Shown here: positions 45,541 through 60,300 of the stretch, in pieces
How the letters are laid out: each line of letters begins with the position of its first letter
Numbering within the stretch: the stretch's first letter is position 1
Assembly (NCBI GenBank): GCA_024803745.1
Contig: JANJXV010001744.1
Location: 17,034 to 81,033 of the forward strand
DNA: 64,000 nt
Source: Megascapheus bottae
Lineage: Eukaryota; Chordata; Mammalia; Rodentia; Geomyidae
Direction: 5' to 3'
Notes under the pieces: generated by a model
What the model was told of the DNA's origin: nothing
The model's database searches: none
What the model saw: only the letters and a program-made list of their open reading frames with translations
Position numbers and translations under genes: made by a program

Positions 45541-48500
45541 CTATGAGTTCACACACCACCATTTTGACTACACACACCTCCATTCTATGACTTCACACAC
45601 CTACATTCTTACTTCAGGAACATCCATTGTATGAATTCACCCACCTCCATTCTATGACTTCACAAACCTCCATTGTATGACTTCACACACCTCTATTCTA
45701 TGACTTCACACACTTCCATTCTATGACTTCACACACCTCCATTCCATGACTTCACACACCTCCATTCTATGACTTCACACACCTCCATTCTGTGACTTCA
45801 CACACCTCCATTCTATGAGTTCACACACCTGCATTGTGACTTCACACACCTCCATTCTATGACATCACACACCTCCATTCTGACTTCACACACCTCCATT
45901 CTGACTTCACAAACATCAATTCTGTGACTTCACACACCTCCATTCTTTGACTTCACACACCTCCATTGTGAGTTCACACACCCCCATTCTGACTTCACAA
46001 ACATCAATTCTGTGACTTCACACACATCCATTCTTTGACTTCACACACCTCCATTCTATGACTTCACAAACCTACATTCTGACTTCACACACCTCCATTC
46101 TTACTTCACAAACATCAATTCTGTGACTTCACACACCTCCATTCTATGACTTCACACACCTCCATTCTATGACTTCACACACTTCCATTCTTTGACTTCA
46201 CACACCTGCATTCTTTGACTTCACACATCTCCATTGTGAGTTCACACACCATCATTCTATGACTTCACACACCTTCATTCTACTTCAGAAACATCCATTC
46301 TATGACTTCACACACCACCATTCTATGACTTTACAAACCTCCATTCGGTTAGTTCACACACCTCCATTCTGAGTTCACACACCTCAATTCTGTGACTTCA
46401 CACACCTCAATTCTGACTTCACACACCTCCATTCTATGACTTCACACACCTCCATTGTGATTTCACACACCTCCATTCTATGACTTCACACACCTCCATT
46501 ATGACTTCACAGCCTCATTCTATGACTTCACACACAACCATTCTGTGCCTTCACACACCTCCATTCTATGACTTAACACAACTTCATTCTTACTTCACAA
46601 ACATCCATTCTATGATCACACACCTCCATTCTATGTCTTCACACACCTCCATTCTATGACTTCACACCTCCATTCTGTGATTTCACACACCTCCATTCTG
46701 AGTTCACACACCTCCATTCTGTGACTTCACACACCTCCAATCTGACTTCACACAGCTCCATTCTATGACTTCACACACCTCGATACTGTGACTTCACACA
46801 CCTCCATTCTATGATTTCACACACCTCCCTTGTGACTTCACACACCTCCATTCTATGACTTCACACAACTCCATTCTGACTTCACACACCTCCATTCTGT
46901 GACTTCACACCCCTCCATTCCATGACTTCACACACCTCCATTCGATGACTTCACACACCTCCATTCTATGATTTCACACACCTCCCTTGTGACTTCACAC
47001 ACCTCCATTCTATGACTTCACACAGCTCCATTCTGACTTCACACACCTCCATTCTGTGACTTCACACACCTCCATTCCATGACTTCACACACCTCCATTC
47101 TGTGATTTCACACACCTCCATTCTGTGACTTCACACACCTTTATTGTTTGACTTCACACAATGCATTCTATTACTTCACACCCCTTTATTCCATGACTTC
47201 ACACACCTCCATTCTATGAGTTGTCAGACCTCCAGTCTATGAGTTCACACACCTCCATTTTGACTTCATACACCTCCATTCTATGACTTCACACCACATC
47301 ATTCTTATTCAGGAAACATCCATTTCTATGACTTCACACACCTCCATTCTATGACTTCGACACACCTCCGTTCTGTGACTTCAAACACCTCCATTCCATG
47401 ACTTCACACACCTCCAATGACTTCACACACCTCCATTCTATGAGTTCACACGCCTCCATTTGTGACTCTACACACCACATTTTTGATTTCACACACCTCC
47501 ATTCTGTGATTTCACACACCTCCATTCTGTGACTTCACAGACCTTTATTGTTTGACTTCACACACCTCCATTCTTTGACTTCACACACCTCCATTGCATG
47601 ACTTCACACACATCCATTCTATGAGTTCACAAACCTCCATTCTATGAGTTCACACACCTCCATTTTGACTTCACACACCTCCATTCTGTGACTTCACACA
47701 ACTCCATTCTATGACTTCGCACACCTACATTCTGTGACTTCACACACCTCCATTCTGACTTCACAAACCTCCATTCTATGACTTCACACACCTTTATTCT
47801 GACTTCACACACCTCCATTCTATGACTTCACACAACTCCACTCTGACTTCCGACACCTCCATTCTATGAGTTCACACACCTGCATTGTGACTTCACACAC
47901 CTCTATTCTATGACTGCACACACCTCCATTCTGACTTCACACACCTCCATTCTGACTTCACAAACAACAATTCTGTGACTTCACACACCTCCATTCTTTG
48001 ACTTCACAAACCTCCATTCTATGACTTCACACACCTCAATTCTATGACTTCACAAACCTCCATTCTGACTTCACACACCTCCATTCTGACTTCACAAACA
48101 TCAATTCTGTGACTTCACACACCTCCATTCTATGACTTCACACACCTCCATTCTATGACTTCACACACCTCCATTCTATGACTTCACACACTTCCATTCT
48201 TTGACTTCACACACCTCCATTTTTTGACTTCACACATCTCCATTGTGAGTTCACACAGCTCCATTCTATGACTTCACACACCTCCATTCTGTGCCTTCAC
48301 ACATATCCATTTTATGACTTAACACACCTTCATTCTTACTTCACAAACATTCATTCTATGAGTTCACACACCTCCATTCTATGATTTCACACACCTCCAT
48401 TCTATGACTTTACACACCTCCATTCTGTGACTTCACACACCTCAATTCTGTGACTTCACACACCTATATTATGACTTCACACACCTCCATTCTATGACTT

Positions 48501-51500
48501 CACACACCTCCATTCTGACTTCACACAACTCCATTCCATGACTTCCACAGCTCCATTCTGTGACTTCACACACCACCATTCTATGACTAAACATACCTCC
48601 ATTGGGACTTCACACACCTCCATTCTATGAGTTCACACACCTCCATTCTGACTTCACACACCTCCATTCTATGACTTCACACACCTCCATTCTGACTTCA
48701 CACACGTCCATTCTATGACTTCTCACAACTCCATTCTGACTTCACACACCTCCATTCTGTGACTTCACACACCTCCATTCCATGACTTCACACCCCTCCA
48801 TTCCATGACTTCACACACCTCCATTCGATGACTTCACACACCTCCATTCTATGATTTCACACACCTCCCTTGTGACTTCACACACCTCTATTCTATGACT
48901 TCACACAACTCCATTCTGACTTCACACACCTCCATTCTGTGACGTCACACACCTCCATTCCATGACTTCACACACCTCCATTCTGTGATTTCTCACACCT
49001 CCATTCTGTGACTTCACACACCTTTATTGTTTGACTTCACACAATGCATTCTTTGACTTCACACACCTTTATTCCATGACTTCACACACCTCCATTCTAT
49101 GAGTTCTCAGACCTCCGTTCTATGAGTTCACACAAATCCATTTTGACTTCATACACCTCCATTCTATGACTTCACACACATTCATTCTTATTCAGAAACA
49201 TCCATTCTATGACTTCACACACCTCCATTCTATGACTTAACACAACTTCATTCTTACTTCACAAACATCCATTCTATGATCACACACCTCCATTCTATGT
49301 CTTCACACACCTCCATTCTATGACTTCACACCTCCATTCTGTGATTTCACACACCTCCATTCTGAGTTCACACACCTCCATTCTGTGACTTCACACACCT
49401 CCAATCTGACTTCACAGAGCTCCATTCTATGACTTCACACACCTCGATACTGTGACTTCACACACCTCCATTCTATGATTTCACACACCTCCCTTGTGAC
49501 TTCACACACCTCCATTCTATGACTTCACACAACTCCATTCTGACTTCACACACCTCCATTCTGTGACTTCACACCCCTCCATTCCATGACTTCACACACC
49601 TCCATTCGATGACTTCACACACCTCCATTCTATGATTTCACATACCTCCCTTGTGACTTCACACACCTCCATTCTATGACTTCACACAACTCCATTCTGA
49701 CTTCACACACCTCCATTCTGTGACTTCACACACCTCCATTCCATGACTTCACACACCTCCATTCTGTGATTTCACACACCCCCATTCTGTGACTTCACAC
49801 ATATTTATTGTTTGATTTCACACAATGCATTCTATTACTTCACACCCCTTTATTCCATGACTTCACACACCTCCATTCTATGAGTTGTCAGACCTCCATT
49901 CTATGAGTTCACACACCTCCATTTTGACTTCATACACCTCCATTCTATGACTTCACACACATTCATTCTTATTCAGAAACATCCATTCTATGACTTCACA
50001 CACCTCCATTCTATGACTTCACACACCTCCATTCTGTGACTTCAAACACCTCCATTCCATGACTTCACACACCTCCAATCTTTGACTTCACACACCTCCA
50101 TTCTATGAGTTCACACACCTCCATTTGTGACTCTACACACCACATTTTTGACTTCACACACCTCCATTCTGTGATTTCACACACCTCCATTCTGTGACTT
50201 CACAGACCTTTATTGTTTGACTTCACACACCTCCATTCTTTGACTTCACACACCTCCATTGCATGACTTCACACACATCCGTTCTATGAGTTCACAAACC
50301 TCCATTCTATGAGTTCACACACCTCCATTTTGACTTCACACACCTCCATTCTGTGACTTCACACACCTCCATTCTGTGACTTCACACAACTCCATTCTAT
50401 GACTTCACACACCTACATTCTGTGACTTCACACACCTCCATTCTGACTTCACAAACCTCCATTCTATGACTTCACACACCTTTATTTTGACTTCACACAC
50501 CTCCATTCTATGACTTCACACAACTCCATTCTGACTTCAGACACCTCCATTCTATGAGTTCACACACCTGCATTGTGACTTCACACACCTCTATTCTATG
50601 ACTGCACACACCTCCATTCTGACTTCACACACCTCCATTCTGACTTCACAAACAACAATTCTGTGACTTCACACACCTCCATTCTTTGACTTCACACACC
50701 TCCATTCTATGACTTCACACACCTCCATTCTATGACTTCACAAACCTCCATTCTGACTTCACACACCTCCATTCTGACTTCACAAACATCAATTCTGTGA
50801 CTTCACACACCTCCATTCTATGACTTCACACACCTCCATTCTATGACTTCACACACCTCCATTCTATGACTTCACACACTTCCATTCTTTGACTTCACAC
50901 ACCTCCATTTTTTGACTTCACACATCTCCATTGTGAGTTCACACACCTCCATTCTATGACTTCACACACCTCCATTCTGACTTCACACAGCTCCATTCTA
51001 TGACTTCACACACCTCCATTCTGTGCCTTCACACATATCCATTTTATGACTTAACCCACCTTCATTCTTTCTTCACAAACATTCATTCTATGAGTTCACA
51101 CACCTCCATTCTATGACTTCACACACCTCCATTCTATGACTTTACACACCTCCATTCTGTGACTTCACACACCTCAATTCTGTGACTTCACACACCTATA
51201 TTATGACTTCACACACCTCCATTCTATGACTTCACACACCTCCATTCTGACTTCACACACCTCCATTCCATGACTTCCACAGCTCCATTCTGTGACTTCA
51301 CACACCACCATTCTATGACTTCACATACCTCCATTGGGACTTCACACACCTCCATTCTATGAGTTCACACACCTCCATTCTGACTTCACACACCTCCATT
51401 CTATGACTTCACACACCTCCATTCTGACTTCACACACCTCCATTCTATGACTTCTCACAACTCCCTTCTGACTTCACACACCTCCATTCTGTGACTTCAC

Positions 51501-53298
51501 ACACCTCCATTCCATGACTTCACACCCCTCCATTCCATGACTTCACACACCTCCATTCGATGACTTCACACACCTCCATTCTATGATTTCACACACCTCC
51601 CTTGTGACTTCACACACCTCCATTCTATGACTTCACACAACTCCATTCTGACTTCACACACCTCCATTCTGTGACGTCACACACCTCCATTCCATGACTT
51701 CACACACCTCCATTCTGTAATTTCACACACCTCCATTCTGTGACTTCACACACCTTTATTGTTTGACTTCACACAATGCATTCTTTGACTTCACACTCCT
51801 TTATTCCATGACTTCACACACCTCCATTCTATGAGTTCTCAGACCTCCGTTCTGTGAGTTCACACACCTCCATTTTGACTTCATACACCTCCATTCTATG
51901 ACTTCACACACATTCATTCTTATTCAGAAACATCCATTCTATGACTTCACACACCTCCATTCCATGACTTCACACACCTCCATTCTTTGACTTCACACAA
52001 CTCCATTGTATGAGTTCACACACCTCCATTTGTGACTCTACACACCACATTTTTGACTTCACACACCTCCATTCTGTGATTTCACACACCTCCATTCTGT
52101 GACTTCACACACGTTTATTGTTTGACTTCACACACATCCATTCTTTGACTTCACACACCTCCATTGCATGACTTCACACACCTCCATTCTATGAGTTCAC
52201 AAACCTCCATTCTATGAGTTCACACACCTCCATTTTGACTTCACACACCTCCATTCTGTGACTTCACACACCTCCATACTGTGACTTCACACACCTCCAT
52301 TCTATGACTTCACAGACCTACATTCTGTGACTTCACACACCTCCATTCTGTTACTTCACACACCTCCATTTTGACTTCACACACTTCCATTCTTTGAATT
52401 CACACACCTCCATTCTGTGACTTCACACACATTAACATTGTTTGACTTCACACACCTCTATTTTTGGACTTCACACACCTCCATTCCATGACTTCACACA
52501 TCTCCATTTTATGAGTTCGCACACCTCCATTTTGACTTCACACACCTCCATTCTATGACTTCACACACCTTCATTCTACTTCAGAAACATCCCTTCTATC
52601 ACTTCACACACCTCCATTCTATGATTTCGCAAACCTCCATTCTGTGACTTCACACACCTCCATTCTGGAACTTCACACACCTCCATTCTGAGTTCACACA
52701 CCTCCATTCTTTGACTTCACACACCTCAATTCTGGCTTCACTCACCTCCATCCTCTGACTTCACACACTTCCATTGTATGACTTCACACACCTCCATTCT
52801 TTGACTTCACACACCTCCATTGTGAGTTCACACACCTCCATTCTGTGACTTCACACACCTCCATTCTTTGACTTCACACACCTCCATTCTGTGACTTCAC
52901 ACACCTCCATTCTATGACTTCACACACCTCCATTCTATGAATTCACACATCTCCATTCTGTGACTTCACACAACTCCATTCTATGACTTCCCACACCTCC
53001 ATTGTGGAACTTCACACACCTCCATTCTGAGTTCACACACCTCCATTCTGTGACTTAACACACCTTCATTCCGTGACTTCACACACCTTCATTCTATGAT
53101 TTCACACACCTCCATTCTATGACTTCACACACCTCCATTCTATGACTTCACACACCTATATTCTTTGACTTCGCACACCTCCATTCTTTGACTTCACACC
53201 CCTCCATTTTGATTTCACACACCTCCATTCTTTGACTTCACACACCTCCATTCCATGACTTCACACACCTCTACTCTATCAGTTCACACACATCCATT
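45541..53298. repeat. HOR-B copy 3 (7,758 bp)
   Basis: This copy matches copy 1 marker for marker and almost base for base in length (7,758 against 7,759). It retains the 0.4 kb segment lost in copy 2 (about 52,771-53,180). A short stretch at about 47,293-47,420 has several small irregularities against the other copies: ACACCACATCATTC, CAGGAAACATCC, ATTTCTATG, CTTCGACACACC and a shortened CTCCAATGACTTC monomer. Apart from that stretch it differs from copy 1 by scattered substitutions only. Confidence 0.92.
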
Positions 53299-56200
53299 CT
53301 ATGAGTTCACACACCACCATTTTGACTACACACACCTCCATTCTATGACTTCACACACCTACATTCTTACTTCAGGAACATCCATTGTATGAATTCACCC
53401 ACCTCCATTCTATGACTTCACAAACCTCCATTGTATGACTTCACACACCTCTATTCTATGACTTCACACACTTCCATTCTATGACTTCACACACCTCCAT
53501 TCCATGACTTCACACACCTCCATTCTATGACTTCACACACCTCCATTCTGTGACTTCACACACCTCCATTCTATGAGTTCACACACCTGCATTGTGACTT
53601 CACACACCTCCATTCTATGACATCACACACCTCCATTCTGACTTCACACACCTCCATTCTGACTTCACAAACATCAATTCTGTGACTTCACACACCTCCA
53701 TTCTTTGACTTCACACACCTCCATTGTGAGTTCACACACCCCCATTCTGACTTCACAAACATCAATTCTGTGACTTCACACACATCCATTCTTTGACTTC
53801 ACACACCTCCATTCTATGACTTCACAAACCTACATTCTGACTTCACACACCTCCATTCTTACTTCACAAACATCAATTCTGTGACTTCACACACCTCCAT
53901 TCTATGACTTCACACACCTCCATTCTATGACTTCACACACTTCCATTCTTTGACTTCACACACCTGCATTCTTTGACTTCACACATCTCCATTGTGAGTT
54001 CACACACCATCATTCTATGACTTCACACACCTTCATTCTACTTCAGAAACATCCATTCTATGACTTCACACACCACCATTCTATGACTTTACAAACCTCC
54101 ATTCGGTTAGTTCACACACCTCCATTCTGAGTTCACACACCTCAATTCTGTGACTTCACACACCTCAATTCTGACTTCACACACCTCCATTCTATGACTT
54201 CACACACCTCCATTGTGATTTCACACACCTCCATTCTATGACTTCACACACCTCCATTATGACTTCACAGCCTCATTCTATGACTTCACACACAACCATT
54301 CTGTGCCTTCACACACCTCCATTCTATGACTTAACACAACTTCATTCTTACTTCACAAACATCCATTCTATGATCACACACCTCCATTCTATGTCTTCAC
54401 ACACCTCCATTCTATGACTTCACACCTCCATTCTGTGATTTCACACACCTCCATTCTGAGTTCACACACCTCCATTCTGTGACTTCACACACCTCCAATC
54501 TGACTTCACACAGCTCCATTCTATGACTTCACACACCTCGATACTGTGACTTCACACACCTCCATTCTATGATTTCACACACCTCCCTTGTGACTTCACA
54601 CACCTCCATTCTATGACTTCACACAACTCCATTCTGACTTCACACACCTCCATTCTGTGACTTCACACCCCTCCATTCCATGACTTCACACACCTCCATT
54701 CGATGACTTCACACACCTCCATTCTATGATTTCACACACCTCCCTTGTGACTTCACACACCTCCATTCTATGACTTCACACAACTCCATTCTGACTTCAC
54801 ACACCTCCATTCTGTGACTTCACACACCTCCATTCCATGACTTCACACACCTCCATTCTGTGATTTCACACACCTCCATTCTGTGACTTCACACACCTTT
54901 ATTGTTTGACTTCACACAATGCATTCTATTACTTCACACCCCTTTATTCCATGACTTCACACACCTCCATTCTATGAGTTGTCAGACCTCCAGTCTATGA
55001 GTTCACACACCTCCATTTTGACTTCATACACCTCCATTCTATGACTTCACACACATTCATTCTTATTCAGAAACATCCATTCTATGACTTCACACACCTC
55101 CATTCTATGACTTCACACACCTCCGTTCTGTGACTTCAAACACCTCCATTCCATGACTTCACACACCTCCAATCTTTGACTTCACACACCTCCATTCTAT
55201 GAGTTCACACGCCTCCATTTGTGACTCTACACACCACATTTTTGATTTCACACACCTCCATTCTGTGATTTCACACACCTCCATTCTGTGACTTCACAGA
55301 CCTTTATTGTTTGACTTCACACACCTCCATTCTTTGACTTCACACACCTCCATTGCATGACTTCACACACATCCATTCTATGAGTTCACAAACCTCCATT
55401 CTATGAGTTCACACACCTCCATTTTGACTTCACACACCTCCATTCTGTGACTTCACACAACTCCATTCTATGACTTCACACACCTACATTCTGTGACTTC
55501 ACACACCTCCATTCTGACTTCACAAACCTCCATTCTATGACTTCACACACCTTTATTCTGACTTCACACACCTCCATTCTATGACTTCACACAACTCCAC
55601 TCTGACTTCCGACACCTCCATTCTATGAGTTCACACACCTGCATTGTGACTTCACACACCTCTATTCTATGACTGCACACACCTCCATTCTGACTTCACA
55701 CACCTCCATTCTGACTTCACAAACAACAATTCTGTGACTTCACACACCTCCATTCTTTGACTTCACAAACCTCCATTCTATGACTTCACACACCTCAATT
55801 CTATGACTTCACAAACCTCCATTCTGACTTCACACACCTCCATTCTGACTTCACAAACATCAATTCTGTGACTTCACACACCTCCGTTCTATGACTTCAC
55901 ACACCTCCATTCTATGACTTCACACACCTCCATTCTATGACTTCACACACTTCCATTCTTTGACTTCATACACCTCCATTTTTTGACTTCACACATCTCC
56001 ATTGTGAGTTCACACAGCTCCATTCTATGACTTCACACACCTCCATTCTGTGCCTTCACACATATCCATTTTATGACTTAACACACCTTCATTCTTACTT
56101 CACAAACATTCATTCTATGAGTTCACACACCTCCATTCTATGATTTCACACACCTCCATTCTATGACTTTACACACCTCCATTCTGTGACTTCACACACC

Positions 56201-56450
56201 TCAATTCTGTGACTTCACACACCTATATTATGACTTCACACACCTCCATTCTATGACTTCACACACCTCCATTCTGACTTCACACAACTCCATTCCATGA
56301 CTTCCACAGCTCCATTCTGTGACTTCACACACCACCATTCTATGACTAAACATACCTCCATTGGGACTTCACACACCTCCATTCTATGAGTTCACACACC
56401 TCCATTCTGACTTCACACACCTCCATTCTATGACTTCACACACGTCCATT
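53299..56450. repeat. HOR-B copy 4 (truncated, ~3.15 kb)
   Basis: It follows copy 3 with an offset of 7,758 from the CTATGAGTTCACACACCACC marker through ACCCCCATTC at 53,738 and TCGATACTGT at 54,538. It runs to the ACACGTCCATTC monomer at about 56,440, where copy 3 continues with CTATGACTTCTCACAACTCC but this copy switches to CTGACTTCAC and then to the beginning of another HOR-B fragment. Only the first 3.15 kb of the unit is present. Confidence 0.88.
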
Positions 56451-56471
56451 CTGACTTCACACACCTCCATT

Positions 56472-56925
56472 CTATGAGTTCACACACCTGCATTGTGACT
56501 TCACACACCTCCATTCTATGACATCACACACCTCCATTCTGACTTCACACACCTCCATTCTGACTTCACAAACATCAATTCTGTGACTTCACACACCTCC
56601 ATTCTTTGACTTCACACACCTCCATTGTGAGTTCACACACCCCCATTCTGACTTCACAAACATCAATTCTGTGACTTCACACACATCCATTCTTTGACTT
56701 CACACACCTCCATTCTATGACTTCACAAACCTACATTCTGACTTCACACACCTCCATTCTTACTTCACAAACATCAATTCTGTGACTTCACACACCTCCA
56801 TTCTATGACTTCACACACCTCCATTCTATGACTTCACACACTTCCATTCTTTGACTTAACACACCTGCATTCTTTGACTTCACACATCTCCATTGTGAGT
56901 TCACACACCATCATTCTATGACTTC
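56472..56925. repeat. Re-duplicated 0.45 kb fragment of HOR-B
   Basis: From CTATGAGTTCACACACCTGC at 56,472, the marker order repeats that at about 53,571-54,020, including ACCCCCATTC at 56,639 (offset 2,901 from 53,738) and three ACATCAATTCTGTG-type monomers. At about 56,925 it leaves the HOR-B order and continues with monomers like those near 35,850-35,940. This is a short tail of HOR-B abutting the next territory. Confidence 0.82.
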
Positions 56926-57315
56926 ACACACCTCCATTCTGACTTCACACAGCTCCATTCTATGACTTCACACACCTCCATTCTGTGCCTTCACACATCT
57001 CCATTCTAGGACTTAACACACCTTCATTATTACCTCACAAACATCCATTCTATGACTTCACACACCTCCATTCAATGACTTCACACACCTCCATTCTGTG
57101 ACTTCACACACCTCCATCCTGTGACTTCAGACATCTCTATTCTGTGCCTTCACATACCTACATTATGACTTCACACACATCCATTCTGTGACTTCACACA
57201 CCTCCATTCTGAGTTCACAGACCTCCAATCTGTGACTTCACACACCTCCAATCTGACTTCACACAGCTCCATTCTATGACTTCACACACCTCCATTCTGT
57301 GACTTCACACACCTC
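56926..57315. repeat. Mosaic transition between HOR-B and HOR-C
   Basis: About 390 bp of in-register monomers with partial similarity to HOR-B near 35,850-36,100 (CTTCACACAGCTCC, CTGTGCCTTCACACAT, CTTAACACACCTTC), but with more private changes than are seen between HOR-B copies, for example CTAGGACTTAAC and ATTATTACCTCAC. No unique DNA is seen. Confidence 0.65.
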
Positions 57316-60300
57316 CATTCTATGACTTCACACACCTCCATTGTGACTTCACACACCTCCATTCTATGAGTTCACACACCTCCATTCTGACTTCACACAC
57401 CTCCATTCTAGGATTTCACACACCTCCATTCTGATTTCACACACCTCCATTCTATGACTTCACACAACTACATTCTGACTTCACACACCTCCATTCTGTG
57501 ACTTCACACACCTCAATTCCATGACTTCCCACACTTCCATTCGATGGCTTCACACACCTCCATTCTTTGACTTCACACACCTCCATTCTTTGAGTTCACA
57601 CACCTCCATTCTATGATTTCACACACCTCCATTGTGACTTCACACACCTTTATTGTTTGACTTCACACACCTCCATTCTTTGACTTCACACCTCCATTTC
57701 ATGACTTCACACACCTCCATTCTATGAGTTCACACACCTCCATTCTATGAGTTCACCCACCTCCATTTTTACTTCACACACCTCCATTCTATGACTTCAC
57801 ACACCTTCATTCTTTCTTCAGAAACATCCATTCTATGACTTCACGCACCTCCATTCTATGACTTCACAAATCTCCGTTCTGTGACTTCACACACCTCCAT
57901 TCTGGGTTCACACACCTCCATTCTATGACTTCACAGACCTCCATCCTGTGACTTCACACACCTTTATTGTTTGACTTCACACACCTCCATTCTGTGACTT
58001 CACACACCTCCATTGTGAGTTCACACACCTTCATTCTGTGACTTCACACACCTCCATTCTGTGACTTCACACACCTCCAATCTGTGACTTCACACACCTT
58101 CATTCTATGATTTCATTCACCTCCATTCTGTGACTTCAAACACCTCCATTCTGTGACTTCACACACCTCGATCTTGACTTCACACACTTCCATTCTTTGA
58201 CTTCACACACCTCCATTCTGTGACTTCACACACCACCATTGTTTGACTTCACACACCTCATTTTTGGACTTCACGCACCTCCATTCCATGAGTTCACACA
58301 TCTCCATTTTATGAGTTCACACACCTGCATTGTGACTTCACACACGTCCATTCTATGACTTAACACACCTTCATTCTACTTCAGAAACATCCATTCTATG
58401 ACTTCACACACCTCCATTCTATGACTTCACACACCTCCATTCTTTGACTTCACACACCTCCATTCTATGAGTTCACACACCTCCATTTGTGACTCTACAC
58501 ACCACCTTTTTGACTTCACACACCTCCATTCTGTGATTTCACACACCTCCATTCTGTGACTTCACACCTTTATTGTTTGACTTCACACACTCCATTCTTT
58601 GACTTCACACACCTCCATTCCACGGCTTCACACACCTCCATTCTATGAGTTCACACACCTCCATTCTATGAATTCACACACCTCCATTTTGACTTCACAC
58701 ACCTCCATTCTATGACTTCATGCTCCTTCATTGTTACTTCAGAAACATCCATTCTATGACTTCACGTACTTCCATTCTATGACTTCACAAATCTCCGTTC
58801 TGTGACTTCACACACCTCCATTCTGAGTTCACACACCTCCATTCTCTGACTTCGCACACCTCCATTCTGTGACTAAACACACCTCCCTTCTATGACTTCA
58901 CGGACCTCCATTCTGTGACTTCACAAACCTTTATTGTTTGACTTCACACACCTTTATTGTTTGACTTCACACACGTCCATTGTGAGTTCACACACCTCAA
59001 TTCTGTGACTTCACACACCTCCATTCTGTGACTTCACACATCTCCATTCTGTGACTTCACACACCTCCATTCTGTGACTTCAAACACCTCCATTCCATGA
59101 CTTCACACACCTCCATTCGATGACTTCACACACCTCCATTCTTTGACTTCACACACCACCATTGTTTGACTTCACCCACCTCCATTTTTGGAATTCACAC
59201 ACCTCCATTCCATGACTTCACACATCTCCATTTTATGAGTTCACACACCTCCATTTTGACTTCACACACCTCCATTCTATGACTTCACACACCTTCATTC
59301 TACTTCAGAAACATCCATTCTATGACTTGACACACCTCCATTCTATGACTTCACAAACCTCCATTCTGTGACTTCACACACCTCCATTCTCAGTTCACAC
59401 ACCTCAATTCTGTGACTTCACACACCTCAATTCAGGCTTCACACAACTCTATTCTATAACTTCACATAATTCCATTCTATGACTTCACACACCTCCATCT
59501 TTGACTTCACACACCTCCATTGTGAGTTCACACACCTCCATTCTATGACTTCACACACCTCCATTCTGACTTCACACAGGTCTATTCTATGACTTCACAC
59601 ACCTCCATTCTGTGCCTTCAAACACCTCCATTCTGTGACTTCACACAACTCAATTCTATGACTTCACACACCTACATTCTATAACTTCACACCTCCATTC
59701 TGTGACTTCACACACCTCCATTCTGTGACTTCACACTCCTCAAATCTGACTTCACACACCTCCATTCTATGACTTCACACACCTACATTCTGTGACTTCA
59801 CACTCCTCAAATCTGACTTCACACAGCTCCATTCTATGATTTCACACACCTCGATACTGTGACTTCACACACCTCCATTGTGACTTCACACCTCCATTCT
59901 ATGAGTTCACACACCTCCATTCTGACTTCACACACCTCCATTCTATGACTTCCGACACCTCCATTCTGACTTCACACACCTACATTCTATGACTTCACAC
60001 AACTCCATTCTGACTTCACACAAGTCCATTCTATGAGTTCACACACCTCCATTTGTGACTCTACAAACCACATTTTGACTTCACACACCTCCATTTTGTG
60101 ATTTCACATACCTCCATTCTGTGACTTCACACACCTTTATTGTTTGACTTCACACACTTCCGTTCGTTGACTTCACACACCTTCATTCCATGACTTCACA
60201 CACCTCCATTCTATTAGTTCACACACCTCAATTCTATGAGTTCACCCACCTCCATTTTGACTTCACACACCTCCATTCTATGACTTCACACACCTTCATT

